The notes under the pieces were generated by a model, which saw nothing but the letters and a program-made list of their open reading frames with translations, made no database searches and was not told where the DNA came from. DNA of 64,000 nucleotides. Origin: Rhizobiaceae bacterium (GTDB taxonomy: Bacteria; Pseudomonadota; Alphaproteobacteria; Rhizobiales; Rhizobiaceae). The DNA lies in assembly GCA_023953835.1 (NCBI GenBank), contig JAMLJB010000001.1, positions 2,577,501 to 2,641,500 on the forward strand, written 5' to 3'. This document shows positions 27,216 through 39,489 of the stretch, one piece after another. Numbering within the stretch: position 1 is the stretch's first letter; each line of letters opens with the position of its first letter. The position numbers and the translations under genes were made by a program.

Positions 27216-28028
27216 GTGAGTGCGATCCTGACCGACGAGATCGGTATCGAATTTGCCTTGCTCGGAAAATTCCGGGCACGCGCGCGCTATCGCCCGGTCT
27301 ACCGGCTGGACCGCGGGCTGCTGCATCCGGTGGCGGTGCAGGGCGAAATGGCGACGATGCACAATGGCGTGGACATCGAGCCGCAGGCCATGCTGGGCAA
27401 CGATCCTTCGCCCGCCGCGCGGCAAGCGATGGACCTGCTGGCGATGACGCTGATCGTGCGTAACCATCACCGCAGCGACGCCGACGCTCTGGCCCTGTAT
27501 CTCGACTTTCCGGGCGGACCCTCGCGGGCGATTTCGCTGGAAGCGCTCGACGAACTCGCGGCGCCGACTATGGATGCGGGGCGAATCACCGTTTTCGTGG
27601 AGGGCGGCGAGAGCCTGCCCGACGCGATATCCGCCCGGTTGAAGGAGAGGGGATACAAGGTCGGCTTGGTGGCCGGGTTCGGCGACCCCGCCCTTGCCGA
27701 CAACATCGCGCTCACCGCGCCGCATGTGGTGCGCATTGCCGGCGAATGGGTGGAGAAGGCGGCGGAAAATCCGGCGCTGGCGTCGCTGCTTGCCCGGTTT
27801 GTCGGTTCCTGCCGGGACGCTGCTGCCGAAGTGATGTTTTGCGGCATCGACAATCCGGTGCGGGCAGCGGCTGCGCCCGGACTTGGCGCCACGCTGTTCA
27901 GCGGCGATGCGCTCAGCCTTTCGCTGCCGGCGGGCGCGGCAATGAACCTTTCGCCGGTGCCGCTTTCCACGCTCACAGCGCGCGCGCAGAACATCGTGCC
28001 GTTTGCACGGCGCAGGCGACCGGGCTAA
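27216..28028 (+). CDS. Degenerate EAL-domain protein
   Basis: This 270-residue protein starts with GTG 27216 (AGGAA upstream). Its layout echoes the EAL protein just upstream (RARYRPVYRLDRG..., LALYLDFPGG, RITVFVEGGE, KVGLVAGFGDP, VVRIAGEWVE). However, the double Asp, the Lys and the Gln of active EAL domains are missing, so it is unlikely to cut c-di-GMP. It could be a c-di-GMP receptor or a partner for the neighbouring enzyme. Assignment rests on the pairing and faint similarity. Confidence 0.6.
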   Translation: MSAILTDEIGIEFALLGKFRARARYRPVYRLDRGLLHPVAVQGEMATMHNGVDIEPQAMLGNDPSPAARQAMDLLAMTLIVRNHHRSDADALALYLDFPGGPSRAISLEALDELAAPTMDAGRITVFVEGGESLPDAISARLKERGYKVGLVAGFGDPALADNIALTAPHVVRIAGEWVEKAAENPALASLLARFVGSCRDAAAEVMFCGIDNPVRAAAAPGLGATLFSGDALSLSLPAGAAMNLSPVPLSTLTARAQNIVPFARRRRPG

Positions 28029-28099
28029 GATAACCGAACAAAGCTTTGCCGCGTTTTGGAACGACGTTGCGTTCCGGCAGTCAGGCGGAGGTGATCTTC

Positions 28100-28423
28100 A
28101 TGTTGAAACTGTTGGGCACAGTGGCGTTGCTCGTGGTTGCCACGGGTCAGGCGCAGGCAATTACCCGGTATCAGACCATGAGCATGACCTGCGCGCAGGT
28201 GCAGGCCGCGCTCAAGCGGGACGGCGTGGCGATCCTTCGGTGGCAATCGAAACGAACGCCGGGCCTTCCGCTCTATGGACGCTATGTCAGCGACGGGCGC
28301 TATTGCGATCGCGGCGAGGTGATCGATCTGGATTCCGTGCCGACCGCCGACAAGCGCAGTTGCACGGTGAAGCAATGCGTGCGCTCCGACAATGATGAAC
28401 GCCTCTGGCTCTACGCGCCCTGA
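28100..28423 (+). CDS. Small exported cysteine-containing protein
   Basis: This 107-residue protein has a signal peptide (residues about 1-21, ending GQAQA). The mature part of about 85 residues has four cysteines (MTCAQVQ, GRYCDRG, KRSCTVKQC) that could form two disulfides, and a repeated Tyr-Gly-Arg-Tyr motif. It is not recognised beyond general similarity to small periplasmic proteins of rhizobia. ATG 28100 follows GGAGGTGATC, an almost perfect ribosome-binding site. Converges on ogt. Confidence 0.75.
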   Translation: MLKLLGTVALLVVATGQAQAITRYQTMSMTCAQVQAALKRDGVAILRWQSKRTPGLPLYGRYVSDGRYCDRGEVIDLDSVPTADKRSCTVKQCVRSDNDERLWLYAP

Positions 28424-28429
28424 GTTGAG

Positions 28430-28975
28430 CTAGAAGGCGAACGCCGCCTGGGCGGGCGGCGGCGGGCCGACATGCACACCCTCCAGAGCAAGCAGCATTT
28501 CCTTGGTGCGCGACCCGCCGGGCGCTGAAAATCCGCCGATCTTGCCGCCCGCCGCCAGAATGCGATGGCACGGCACGATGATGGGCACGGGATTCTGGCC
28601 GAGCGCCTGTCCGGTCTGCTGGGCCATGCCGGGATGTCCGGCGGCAGCGGCCAGCCCGCCATAGGTGGTGGTTTCGCCGAATTGCAGCCTGCGCGCGGCC
28701 TCGTAAATGGCCAGCCGGAACGCATCTACGTCTGCCAGATCGACCTCGACGCCAGAGAAATCGACCGTTTCGCCCGCCGTATAGCGCTTCAGCAGCGCGA
28801 CGGTGGCGGCAATGGCCGGCGGAAGATCGCCCGCCGCCACGAAAGCGCCATGCCGCGACAGTCTGGCTTCGATTGCGCCGCGCTCGCGCTGGGGCGTGCA
28901 AAGCCGGGCGATGCCGGCGGTGCGCCAGGCGATGCCCATGAAGCCGAGCGCTGTTTCAAAGATATGATGGGACAT
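28430..28975 (-). CDS. ogt: Methylated-DNA--[protein]-cysteine S-methyltransferase
   Basis: This 181-residue protein has the C-terminal Ada/Ogt/MGMT domain with the active-site motif IIVPCHRILAAGGKIGGFSAPGG (acceptor Cys in PCHR), the helix-turn-helix FGETTTYGGLAAAAG and a C-terminal LLALEG. The N-terminal ribonuclease-H-like part is present, so this is a complete alkyltransferase, which removes O6-alkyl groups from guanine in a suicide reaction. ATG 28975 follows AAGGAT; a TTG at 28990 is the alternative. Confidence 0.92.
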   Translation of the reverse strand: MSHHIFETALGFMGIAWRTAGIARLCTPQRERGAIEARLSRHGAFVAAGDLPPAIAATVALLKRYTAGETVDFSGVEVDLADVDAFRLAIYEAARRLQFGETTTYGGLAAAAGHPGMAQQTGQALGQNPVPIIVPCHRILAAGGKIGGFSAPGGSRTKEMLLALEGVHVGPPPPAQAAFAF

Positions 28976-29161
28976 GGCCGCATCCTTCAAATTATTTGCA
29001 TTCTAGCATGATTTTTCGCGCGTACAAAACAGGAACAAATGGGCGTTTCACAGCTTGTTTTCATAGTGGGCATGCGACAAAAGCGACACCCGTTTCCTGC
29101 CGGAGGTTGCCCACGGCGATCACCTCATGTAATGGGCGATTGAACAACGGAGCAGGACCGC

Positions 29162-29983
29162 TTGCAGCAACTGCGGATTTTCATTTTGCCTGCGATGCTT
29201 GCCGCCTGTGGCGGCCTTGCGGGCTGCACGACAGATGGCGGCACAGCGAGCCTGGCCGACGCCGCCCCGACAGTTTCGCCCGCCGATCCGGCCCTGCCGG
29301 AAATGGTGGCGGCGCTTCCTGAATCGAATCCCACCAGTGACGGTCTCGACCTTGGGCAGCGCAGCCTCGCCGCCGATGTCGAGCAGGGCGCTTCGCTGCC
29401 GTCCGCCTATTCCGGCGGGACGGTTTCCAACCCGGCGGCCGCCGCCGCGCTATCCCAGCCTGCGCTGGCGACAGGCGGACAGCCGCCCGTGCTGCTGGCT
29501 TCCGCCGATGACGGGCTCGATCCCGGCGGGCTGGCGCTGCGCATGCGGCCTGAGCCGGTGGACGCACCCGTCGGCAAGTTTGGCCCGGACGGCGCGGTCG
29601 CCGCGCGCAGCCCCGAACTCGACAGCCTTATCAAGAGCTATTCCGAGCACTACGAAGTGCCGGAATCGCTGGTGCGCCGCGTGGCAAGGCGCGAGAGCCG
29701 CTTCAATCCGCAGGCGCGCAACGGCCCGTATTGGGGCCTGATGCAGATCAGCCATGCGACCGCGCGCGGCATGGGCTATCTGGGCGAGGCCAGCGGCCTG
29801 CTCGATGCCGAAACCAACCTGAAATATGCCGTCCGCTACCTGCGCGGGGCCTATATGGTGGCCAGGGGGAACGAGGAGGTCGCCGACCAGCTCTACCAGC
29901 GCGGCTATTATTTTGACGCCAAGCGCATGGGCCTGCTGGACGAAACCGGGCTCGGCACCGACCGCAAGCGCAGCCGGTTCTGA
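29162..29983 (+). CDS. Lytic transglycosylase lipoprotein (SLT domain)
   Basis: This 273-residue protein starts at TTG 29162 with a lipoprotein signal (LAACGGLAGC). An Ala/Pro/Asp-rich linker of about 130 residues leads to a C-terminal SLT domain (about residues 155-255). The catalytic Glu is in ARRESRFNP, followed by YWGLMQISHATARGMGY and NLKYAVRYLRGAYMVARGN. It should cleave peptidoglycan between MurNAc and GlcNAc at the inner face of the outer membrane. The long low-complexity linker is unusual but in frame. Confidence 0.87.
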   Translation: MQQLRIFILPAMLAACGGLAGCTTDGGTASLADAAPTVSPADPALPEMVAALPESNPTSDGLDLGQRSLAADVEQGASLPSAYSGGTVSNPAAAAALSQPALATGGQPPVLLASADDGLDPGGLALRMRPEPVDAPVGKFGPDGAVAARSPELDSLIKSYSEHYEVPESLVRRVARRESRFNPQARNGPYWGLMQISHATARGMGYLGEASGLLDAETNLKYAVRYLRGAYMVARGNEEVADQLYQRGYYFDAKRMGLLDETGLGTDRKRSRF

Positions 29984-30047
29984 CCGGAGGAAGCGCCGGG
30001 AACCAGAGGCGCAAATCGGGGTTTTCCTTGAGGAAGGGAGACCCACG

Positions 30048-30488
30048 ATGCATTCCAAGCTTCTTTCATTTGGAGATCACGGGCGCACCTTTGCGCTGGT
30101 CCTGGAACCGGGCGAGGAAGCCTTCGGCGCAATCCGCGCCTTTGCGGTGCGTGAGGACATAGACGGCGCGCAACTGTCCGCCATCGGCGCGTTTTCAAGC
30201 GCGGTAGTGGGCTTCTTCGACTTCGCGCGAAAAGACTACGCGCGCATTCCCGTCGATGAGCAATGCGAGGTGCTGTCGGCGCTGGGCGACATCGCCCTTG
30301 GCGATGACGAAATGCCCAGCCTGCACCTGCACGTGGTGCTCGGCCTGTCGGACGGCTCCTGCAAGGGCGGGCATCTGCTGGAAGCGCATGTGAACCCCAC
30401 GCTGGAGGTCATCATCACCGAAAGCCCACGCGTCCTGCGCCGGAGGAAGCGCGAAGGGCTGGGGGTCGCGCTGCTGGATTTGGGGTAG
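30048..30488 (+). CDS. PPC-domain (DUF296) DNA-binding-like protein
   Basis: This 146-residue protein is a single PPC/DUF296 domain. Motifs are RTFALVLEPGEEAFGAIRAFA, GAQLSAIGAFSSAVVGFFD, and the His cluster LHLHVVLG followed by GGHLLEAHV. Bacterial single-domain versions resemble the plant AT-hook partner domain and trimerise around a His-bound metal. Their function is unclear. ATG 30048 follows GAAGGGAG. The DUF262 gene begins its 3' end only 36 bp away on the other strand. Confidence 0.85.
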   Translation: MHSKLLSFGDHGRTFALVLEPGEEAFGAIRAFAVREDIDGAQLSAIGAFSSAVVGFFDFARKDYARIPVDEQCEVLSALGDIALGDDEMPSLHLHVVLGLSDGSCKGGHLLEAHVNPTLEVIITESPRVLRRRKREGLGVALLDLG

Positions 30489-30524
30489 TGTATCCGGATT
30501 TGTCCTCTTGGCGCCCAGCCTCGG

Positions 30525-32294
30525 CTAAAATCGCTTTGCAATCTCCGCAACAGATTTGGGGCTCGCCTTTTCGGTCTGATTCCCACTTCTGAAATATACC
30601 TCATCTCCTACACTAGAGACCTCTTTCTGAGGGGGAACTGTTATAATAATTATTCCAAGCCCAAAATATTCATTCATATCAATATTAGAAAGAACATCAT
30701 TCTTGAGGCCATCCGACAATTTTGAATTTGATATTCTATCTCTAATAGCTTTTAGATACGCTTCGTTTGAAATATTTAGCGCCTTTGCCTCACGATATAC
30801 ACCAACCACATCCCGATTGTTAACAGATACGGGCTTAATATTGTCTATTTCCACAATTTTCTCAGTGTGTCTTTCTTGATCTGATACTCCAATCACGATT
30901 TTTCCGGAGGATTGTGGGCCGATGTTTGCAATTCCACAGATCGTATTTATAATTCGATCTATCGCGCGGTTATCGATAGTGCGATCCTTTGAATCTAGGC
31001 GCACAATTCCTTGCTTCAATTCATAATTTGGAAGTTCAACCATGGACCTACGTATAATATTGTCAATATCTACAACGCTATGGTCGTTATATATATCATT
31101 TATAATTCCATCGGTTTTTGGCTTATAAAATCTTGATATTATAAGTCCTTTTACAGCATCTATATTCTTTCTTCTTTCGTCTGGAGAAGTAGCTTTCCTT
31201 CCTGTCTCCAATCTATCAACAATATTTCCTAGAGAAGAAGCCATTCCTTTGTAATCAGCAATCCTGAGCCCATCTTTTATAATTAGCTCATGTATCGCAG
31301 TAAATATAACTGCGAAGACACTTGGATAGGCATTTGTCGTGTTTTTAGAAAAAATAATAGAGCGCAATTTTCGCCCAGCAGCGTCCGTAATTTTGGCAAT
31401 TTCTGCTATACAGAATTTGAACTCATCGGACAATTTTTTGACCCCATATGCGCCTAGCGCAGCCTCAATCCGCGCAGATTCGTCATTTGTTTTATCGTAG
31501 ATTTGGTCGAGAGCTTCTTTTGAACGATCGATGGGTTCAGCGCTAATTGCAGTTGCTGCGATATCAGCGACGCATTGTTCATCTAAGCTATCTCGTAAGT
31601 CAGTTGATCTCAAGACGCCCTGGTTGACCCAAAATACATCTTCCGCTTCAACGGCGTATCCGTGCTTGGACTTTGGAAGATTGATACTGATTGCCGGCAT
31701 GTCAAAAAGATTTACCAAGTTTTGTGAAACGTCCCCACGAATTTCACATGAGATATCGCGTACAAACTTAGAGAATTCTGTTTCTACGCCAGCTTGACGG
31801 CGCTCTTGATCGCTTAGCCGGTGTCCATATGTATTGATTCTATCGAATACATCTGCGATCTCAGAATCAGTAGCGTTTCTCATAATAGATACCGGTAGAA
31901 CATAATCAAGTATCGTCGATACGTCCTTTGAGTTTATGTAAGTTGCCTTTTCATCAATAACGAATTTATCTGCGTTTAGCTTTGCGGTCGTGAAATCTTC
32001 AACGTTAAATTTCTTTCCTTCAGCATCAGGGAATCCATGCTCAATGAATGAAACGATGCTGTGTAGCCGTTGAAGACCATCAATTATCTCGTAGATTCCG
32101 GCCGAATCCGCTCTCTCCGCAAGTAATACTGCAGGGATCGGATATTTTCGGATCAGGGAATCAATGAGTTTTTGCTTTTCTTCGAGCGTCCAAACCAATT
32201 TTCGTTGATAGCGCCGGTTTACTTGTAGCTTGGAATCCCGATACCAACTGTAAATCGTCTGGACTGACGTCGGTTGAGAAGCTAATTCTGCCAT
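30525..32294 (-). CDS. DUF262 + AlbA_2 (Schlafen-like) fusion protein, putative defence gene
   Basis: This is a 589-residue protein in DNA that is far more AT-rich than both neighbours. Residues about 10-200 form a DUF262 (GmrSD-N/ParB-like) domain with VNRRYQRKLVWTLEEKQKLIDSLIRKYPIP and IIDGLQRLHSI (DG-x-QR nucleotide motif, 72-76). The middle is helical. Residues about 423-570 resemble an AlbA_2/Schlafen divergent-AAA domain: ELKQGIVRL...INTICGIANIG, GKIVIGVSD and VYFRSGNQTEKAS. DUF262 proteins often act as phage-restriction NTPase/nucleases. It sits alone between conserved core genes, which fits horizontal acquisition. The fusion function is unknown. Confidence 0.8.
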   Translation of the reverse strand: MAELASQPTSVQTIYSWYRDSKLQVNRRYQRKLVWTLEEKQKLIDSLIRKYPIPAVLLAERADSAGIYEIIDGLQRLHSIVSFIEHGFPDAEGKKFNVEDFTTAKLNADKFVIDEKATYINSKDVSTILDYVLPVSIMRNATDSEIADVFDRINTYGHRLSDQERRQAGVETEFSKFVRDISCEIRGDVSQNLVNLFDMPAISINLPKSKHGYAVEAEDVFWVNQGVLRSTDLRDSLDEQCVADIAATAISAEPIDRSKEALDQIYDKTNDESARIEAALGAYGVKKLSDEFKFCIAEIAKITDAAGRKLRSIIFSKNTTNAYPSVFAVIFTAIHELIIKDGLRIADYKGMASSLGNIVDRLETGRKATSPDERRKNIDAVKGLIISRFYKPKTDGIINDIYNDHSVVDIDNIIRRSMVELPNYELKQGIVRLDSKDRTIDNRAIDRIINTICGIANIGPQSSGKIVIGVSDQERHTEKIVEIDNIKPVSVNNRDVVGVYREAKALNISNEAYLKAIRDRISNSKLSDGLKNDVLSNIDMNEYFGLGIIIITVPPQKEVSSVGDEVYFRSGNQTEKASPKSVAEIAKRF

Positions 32295-32399
32295 GTCTCT
32301 CTCGCGGGGTAACCTATCTATCGGTTAATAGCATTGCCCGCATAACAACTCTAGATAGCACATTGGCTGTATCGTCGTTGTCGTTAAGTGAATCGGCTC

Positions 32400-35879
<3,480 letters not shown>

Positions 35880-36038
35880 GCGGTCATCCGTGTGTGCGGC
35901 TTGCGCGAAACGGCGGCGCGGGATGAGGCCGGCCGGCGCGCAGGCAATATTCTATTATCAGGCTAGGCGCGCCTTATAGGGGAGGAGTCGCGGCGTGGGA
36001 AGGCCGCAAATGCGCTTTTCCGTGAATGGTTTGTCGCG

Positions 36039-36407
36039 CTATTGGGCCGGTTCCTGCGCCTCGCCTTCCGCGGGGTCCGGCTCCTCGATTCCGGCGGTGG
36101 CCGGATCGAGCAGATAGCGCGCGGGCGCCCAACCCATCAGCTTCGGATCGTCAACATATTGCACCTTGCACCAGTTCGTGCCCTGCACATCCGAACAGCC
36201 CAGGTTTTTCAGCATCGCACCGTTTTCGAACCGGGCGATGATCAGCCCGCCCGCCGAGGCCGTGGCGCGCATGTTCAAAAGGTCGCTCGGCGCCACGCCG
36301 CCCACCTCGAACACCGGGATTTCAGTCATGTTGCCGGCATCCTGCGCGCCGGCGGCGACGGGCAGGAGGGCGGGGATCAGAAAGGGCAGGGCGCGAAGAT
36401 GTGTCAT
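36039..36407 (-). CDS. Exported SH3-domain (SH3b) protein
   Basis: This 122-residue protein has a signal peptide (about 1-21) and one bacterial SH3 domain (about residues 35-100, LNMRATASAGGLIIARFENGAMLKNLGC...WCKVQYVDDPKLMGWAPARYL). An acidic Pro-rich tail follows. Such proteins usually bind cell-wall or protein ligands in the periplasm. Flanked by carB and a RIME-like repeat. Confidence 0.82.
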   Translation of the reverse strand: MTHLRALPFLIPALLPVAAGAQDAGNMTEIPVFEVGGVAPSDLLNMRATASAGGLIIARFENGAMLKNLGCSDVQGTNWCKVQYVDDPKLMGWAPARYLLDPATAGIEEPDPAEGEAQEPAQ

Positions 36408-36516
36408 GGTGAATCGAACAACTCAGGATTGCACGCATGATGGAGGCAGTTCCAGACCGTTTTTTGGTGGAGGGTGAGATAGTGCCGCTTGTTCGGTTTC
36501 CGAGGGTCGGATCCCG

Positions 36517-36670
36517 CCCCTCATCCGCCTGCCGGCACCTTCTCCCACAAGGGGAGAAGGAAGACGGCAACCACGTCTCGCACTTTCTGCGACGTCGGTG
36601 ACTGAGGCCGGCGTTACTGACATTCCCTTCTCCCCCTGTGGGAGAAGGTGCCGGCAGGCGGATGAGGGGT
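36517..36670. repeat. RIME-like composite palindromic repeat, full copy 1
   Basis: Inverted arms CCCCTCATCCGCCTGCCGGC... (36517-36560) and its complement (36627-36670) enclose a 66-bp core that includes CTCGCACTTTCTGCGACG. Each arm itself carries CCTTCTCCC-ACAA-GGGGAGAAGG. The same arm-core-arm unit recurs at 44854-45007 and, inverted, at 47571-47720. It lies between the SH3 gene and mntH. Confidence 0.9.
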
Positions 36671-36683
36671 GGCGCGAGCGCGG

Positions 36684-38033
36684 TTATTGAAAGAAGAAAT
36701 CGAACAGCAGCTTGACGTTGAGCAGCGCGATCACGATTGCGATGGCCATCGCGGCGGCGGTGAGCCAGCGTGGCGCGACGAGCGCGCCCATCTTGGCCTT
36801 TGAGGCTGTGAAGAAAACCAGCGGGAACACGGCAAAGGACAGTTGGAGCGACAGCACCACCTGCGTCAGGATCAGCAGGTGGGCGGTGCCCTGATCGCCG
36901 TACCAGATGGTGACGCCAGCCGCCGGCACGATGGCGATGGCACGCGTGATGAGGCGTCGCATCCATGGCCGCAGCCGGATGTTGAGGAAACCTTCCATCA
37001 CGATCTGGCCGGCAAGCGTGGCCGTCACCGTCGAGTTCAGGCCGCAGCACAAAAGCGCGATGCCGAACAGGGCGGGTGCGATGGCCGCGCCGAGCAGCGG
37101 CGACAGCAGCGCATGCGCTTCGCCAAGCTCCACGATCTCCGTGTTGCCGGTGTTGTGAAACGCGGCGGCGGCGAGAATCAGGATCGAGGAATTCACCAGC
37201 AGCGCGAACATCAGCGCGACCGTTGAATCGATGGTGGCGAATTTCAGCGCCTCGCGCTTTTCCTCGACCGATTTACCGTAGGCGCGGGTCTGCACGATGC
37301 CCGAATGCAGGTAGAGGTTGTGCGGCATGACGGTCGCGCCCAGAATGCCGAGCGCAAGGTAGAGCATCTGCGGGTTGGTGACGATTTCCGTGGTGGGCGC
37401 GAAGCCCCGCACCACGTCACCCCAGTTCGGATCGGCCAGCGCGATCTGCACCGCAAAGCACACGGCGATGACGCCAAGCAGCGTGATGATGAACGCCTCG
37501 ACGAAGCGGAATCCGAGTTTTTGCAGGTATAGGATCAGGAACACGTCCAGCGCCGTGACGATGACGCCGATTTCCAGCGGCAGGCCGAACAGGAGATTCA
37601 GGCCGATGGCGGTGCCGATGACTTCGGCGATGTCGGTCGCGACAATGGCGATTTCCGCCAGTGCCCAAAGGGCGATGGCGACCGGGGCCGGATAGGCGTC
37701 GCGGCAGGCCTGCGCCAGGTCGCGGCCCGAACCGATGGCCAGCCGGGCGCACAGCGCCTGCAGGATGATCGCCATGATGTTCGACACCAGCGCCACGACC
37801 AGCAGCGTGTAGCCGAACTGCGCGCCGCCCGCGATTGAGGTCGCCCAGTTGCCGGGGTCCATGTAGCCGACGGCGACCAGATAGCCCGGCCCGACGAAGG
37901 CAAGCGCGCGCTTCCAGCCGGGTCCGCCCCGGGAGACGGGAACGGTGCCGTGAACGTCGGACAGGGACGCCTCGCCGCGCGGCTTTATCCAGCCGCGGAT
38001 GTCATTGGAGTCGGTGTTGACGGAAGCATCCAT
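36684..38033 (-). CDS. mntH: Nramp-family manganese/divalent metal transporter
   Basis: This is a 449-residue protein with 11 predicted membrane helices. The family ion-binding motif DPGNWATS lies near the N terminus, and MPHNLYLHS in helix 6; both are key to metal coordination. It imports Mn2+ (and Fe2+) with protons. ATG 38033 is chosen, though a GTG at 38042 is possible and no strong ribosome-binding site is visible. Upstream are three ATTTGCAA/TTGCAAAT motifs resembling Mur/Fur-type sites, so repression by manganese is likely. Confidence 0.92.
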   Translation of the reverse strand: MDASVNTDSNDIRGWIKPRGEASLSDVHGTVPVSRGGPGWKRALAFVGPGYLVAVGYMDPGNWATSIAGGAQFGYTLLVVALVSNIMAIILQALCARLAIGSGRDLAQACRDAYPAPVAIALWALAEIAIVATDIAEVIGTAIGLNLLFGLPLEIGVIVTALDVFLILYLQKLGFRFVEAFIITLLGVIAVCFAVQIALADPNWGDVVRGFAPTTEIVTNPQMLYLALGILGATVMPHNLYLHSGIVQTRAYGKSVEEKREALKFATIDSTVALMFALLVNSSILILAAAAFHNTGNTEIVELGEAHALLSPLLGAAIAPALFGIALLCCGLNSTVTATLAGQIVMEGFLNIRLRPWMRRLITRAIAIVPAAGVTIWYGDQGTAHLLILTQVVLSLQLSFAVFPLVFFTASKAKMGALVAPRWLTAAAMAIAIVIALLNVKLLFDFFFQ

Positions 38034-38056
38034 GGAGCGCACTGAAATTTTCGCAA

Positions 38057-38100
38057 TTGCAAATCATTCTCAACAATAGCCATTTGCAAACGATTTGCAA
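38057..38100 (-). promoter_or_regulatory. Candidate Mur/Fur-type operators of mntH
   Basis: TTGCAAAT at 38057-38064 faces two direct copies of ATTTGCAA at 38082-38089 and 38093-38100. The cluster lies 24-67 bp upstream of the mntH start. Mur in rhizobia represses mntH/sit genes at similar A/T-rich GCAAAT palindromes. The exact consensus cannot be confirmed here. Confidence 0.5.
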
Positions 38101-38174
38101 GAGGGGTGGAACGCAGTTGGCTGGAATCCGTTTACGGCCTGCCGCCGTGCGGGCGGTGCAGTTGGAGGAACACC

Positions 38175-38363
38175 ATGAAAACCGCGACCAAAGCACAGAG
38201 TGCGGCAGGCAAATCGGCAGCCGCAGGGTTGAAACGCAGTGCGAAGAAAGAAGAACGCAAGGTGGAGGGCGAAACCGGCAGGCCGCTCAAGAAGGGTGAA
38301 AAGCGCTTCGAGGAGCGCTCGAAAAGTTCGGACGGCAAGAGCGCCGGAACCAAGCAGCGATAG
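38175..38363 (+). CDS. Small Lys-rich basic protein
   Basis: This is a 62-residue hydrophilic protein very rich in Lys, Ala, Ser and Glu (KSAAAGLKRSAKKEERKVEGE...GKSAGTKQR). It is presumably disordered and nucleic-acid-binding or stress-related, but no family is recognised. ATG 38175 follows GGAGGAA. The gene lies divergent from mntH. Confidence 0.6.
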   Translation: MKTATKAQSAAGKSAAAGLKRSAKKEERKVEGETGRPLKKGEKRFEERSKSSDGKSAGTKQR

Positions 38364-38463
38364 TCTTCAAGATGTAGAAAAAATGTGACTTCAACCGGCG
38401 ATTGCGTTAACGCTTGGGTTGAAGGGCTGGAGCGGCCTGGCCGCCGGGAATGAGGGAAAGTGC

Positions 38464-39378
38464 ATGCGCTGGAGAGGCCGTCGCCAGAGCGACAATGTGG
38501 AAGACATCAGAGGACAGGGCGGCGGCTTCGGCATGCCGGGCGGCGGCGGACGCATCCGCATCCCGATCGGCGGCGGTGCAGGCGGTGGCGGCCTGTCCGG
38601 CATCATCATCCTCGTCGTGCTGTTCTTCGCGCTGCGCGCCTGCGGCATAGACCCGCTTCAGGTCTTGACAGGCGATGGCGGCGGGTTTGGGCCGGACGCG
38701 CAGATGACCGAGGTAGACGAAGGCGGCCAGCCTGCCGCCACGGATGAAATGAAGCAGTTCGTCTCGACCGTGCTGGCGGAAACGGAAGACACCTGGTCGG
38801 GTATCTTCAAGGCCGAGGGAGAGACCTACACTGACCCGAAGCTCGTGCTGTTCAGCGGGCAGGTGCGCTCGGCCTGCGGCTTTGCCTCTGCCGCGTCTGG
38901 GCCGTTCTACTGCCCGAACGATCAGAAGGTCTATCTCGACACGGCCTTCTTCAAGCAACTCTCGCAGCAGTTCGGGGCATCGGGCGATTTCGCCCAGGCC
39001 TACGTCATCGCGCATGAGGTGGGACACCACGTCCAGAACCTCATCGGCGTGCTGCCCAAGTTCAACCAGATGCGCCAGCAAATGAGCGAGGCGGAGGCGA
39101 ACGCGATGTCCGTACGCGTCGAATTGCAGGCGGATTGCTTCGCCGGTGTCTGGGGGCACTACACCGCGCAGAAGGGTATCCTCGACAAGGGCGATCCCGA
39201 AGAAGCGCTCAACGCCGCCCAGCAGATCGGCGACGATACGTTGCAGAAGCGCATGCAGGGCTATGTCGTGCCGGAGAGCTTCAACCACGGTACCTCGCAG
39301 CAACGCCAGACATGGTTCGCGCGCGGCTTCAACAGCGGCAAGCTGTCCGACTGCGATACGTTCAACAATCCGGTTTAG
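38464..39378 (+). CDS. YpfJ-family neutral zinc metallopeptidase
   Basis: This 304-residue protein has a Gly-rich N-terminal segment, one membrane helix (about 47-58, GIIILVVLFFALRAC) and an extracytoplasmic peptidase domain. The zinc motif HEVGHH (about residues 180-185) and the downstream ELQADCFAGVWGHY, supplying the third ligand, are conserved. Family members (YpfJ/putative metalloprotease) are poorly characterised. ATG 38464 follows GAGGGAAA; the upstream in-frame extension is unlikely. Confidence 0.88.
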   Translation: MRWRGRRQSDNVEDIRGQGGGFGMPGGGGRIRIPIGGGAGGGGLSGIIILVVLFFALRACGIDPLQVLTGDGGGFGPDAQMTEVDEGGQPAATDEMKQFVSTVLAETEDTWSGIFKAEGETYTDPKLVLFSGQVRSACGFASAASGPFYCPNDQKVYLDTAFFKQLSQQFGASGDFAQAYVIAHEVGHHVQNLIGVLPKFNQMRQQMSEAEANAMSVRVELQADCFAGVWGHYTAQKGILDKGDPEEALNAAQQIGDDTLQKRMQGYVVPESFNHGTSQQRQTWFARGFNSGKLSDCDTFNNPV

Positions 39379-39430
39379 ACGCTGGTTCTCACCCCAATTT
39401 TGACAAGGAAGGGGCGCCGGTGAATATCGT

Positions 39431-39474
39431 CCTTCTCCCCCTGTGGGAGAAGGTGCCGGCAGGTGGATGAGGGG
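39431..39474. repeat. Solitary RIME-like arm
   Basis: One arm only (CCTTCTCCCCCTGTGGGAG...GATGAGGGG) lies between the ypfJ-like and carA genes. It overlaps neither coding region and could fold into a hairpin that ends both converging transcripts. Confidence 0.85.
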
Positions 39475-39489
39475 TCGCGCGAACGCCGA

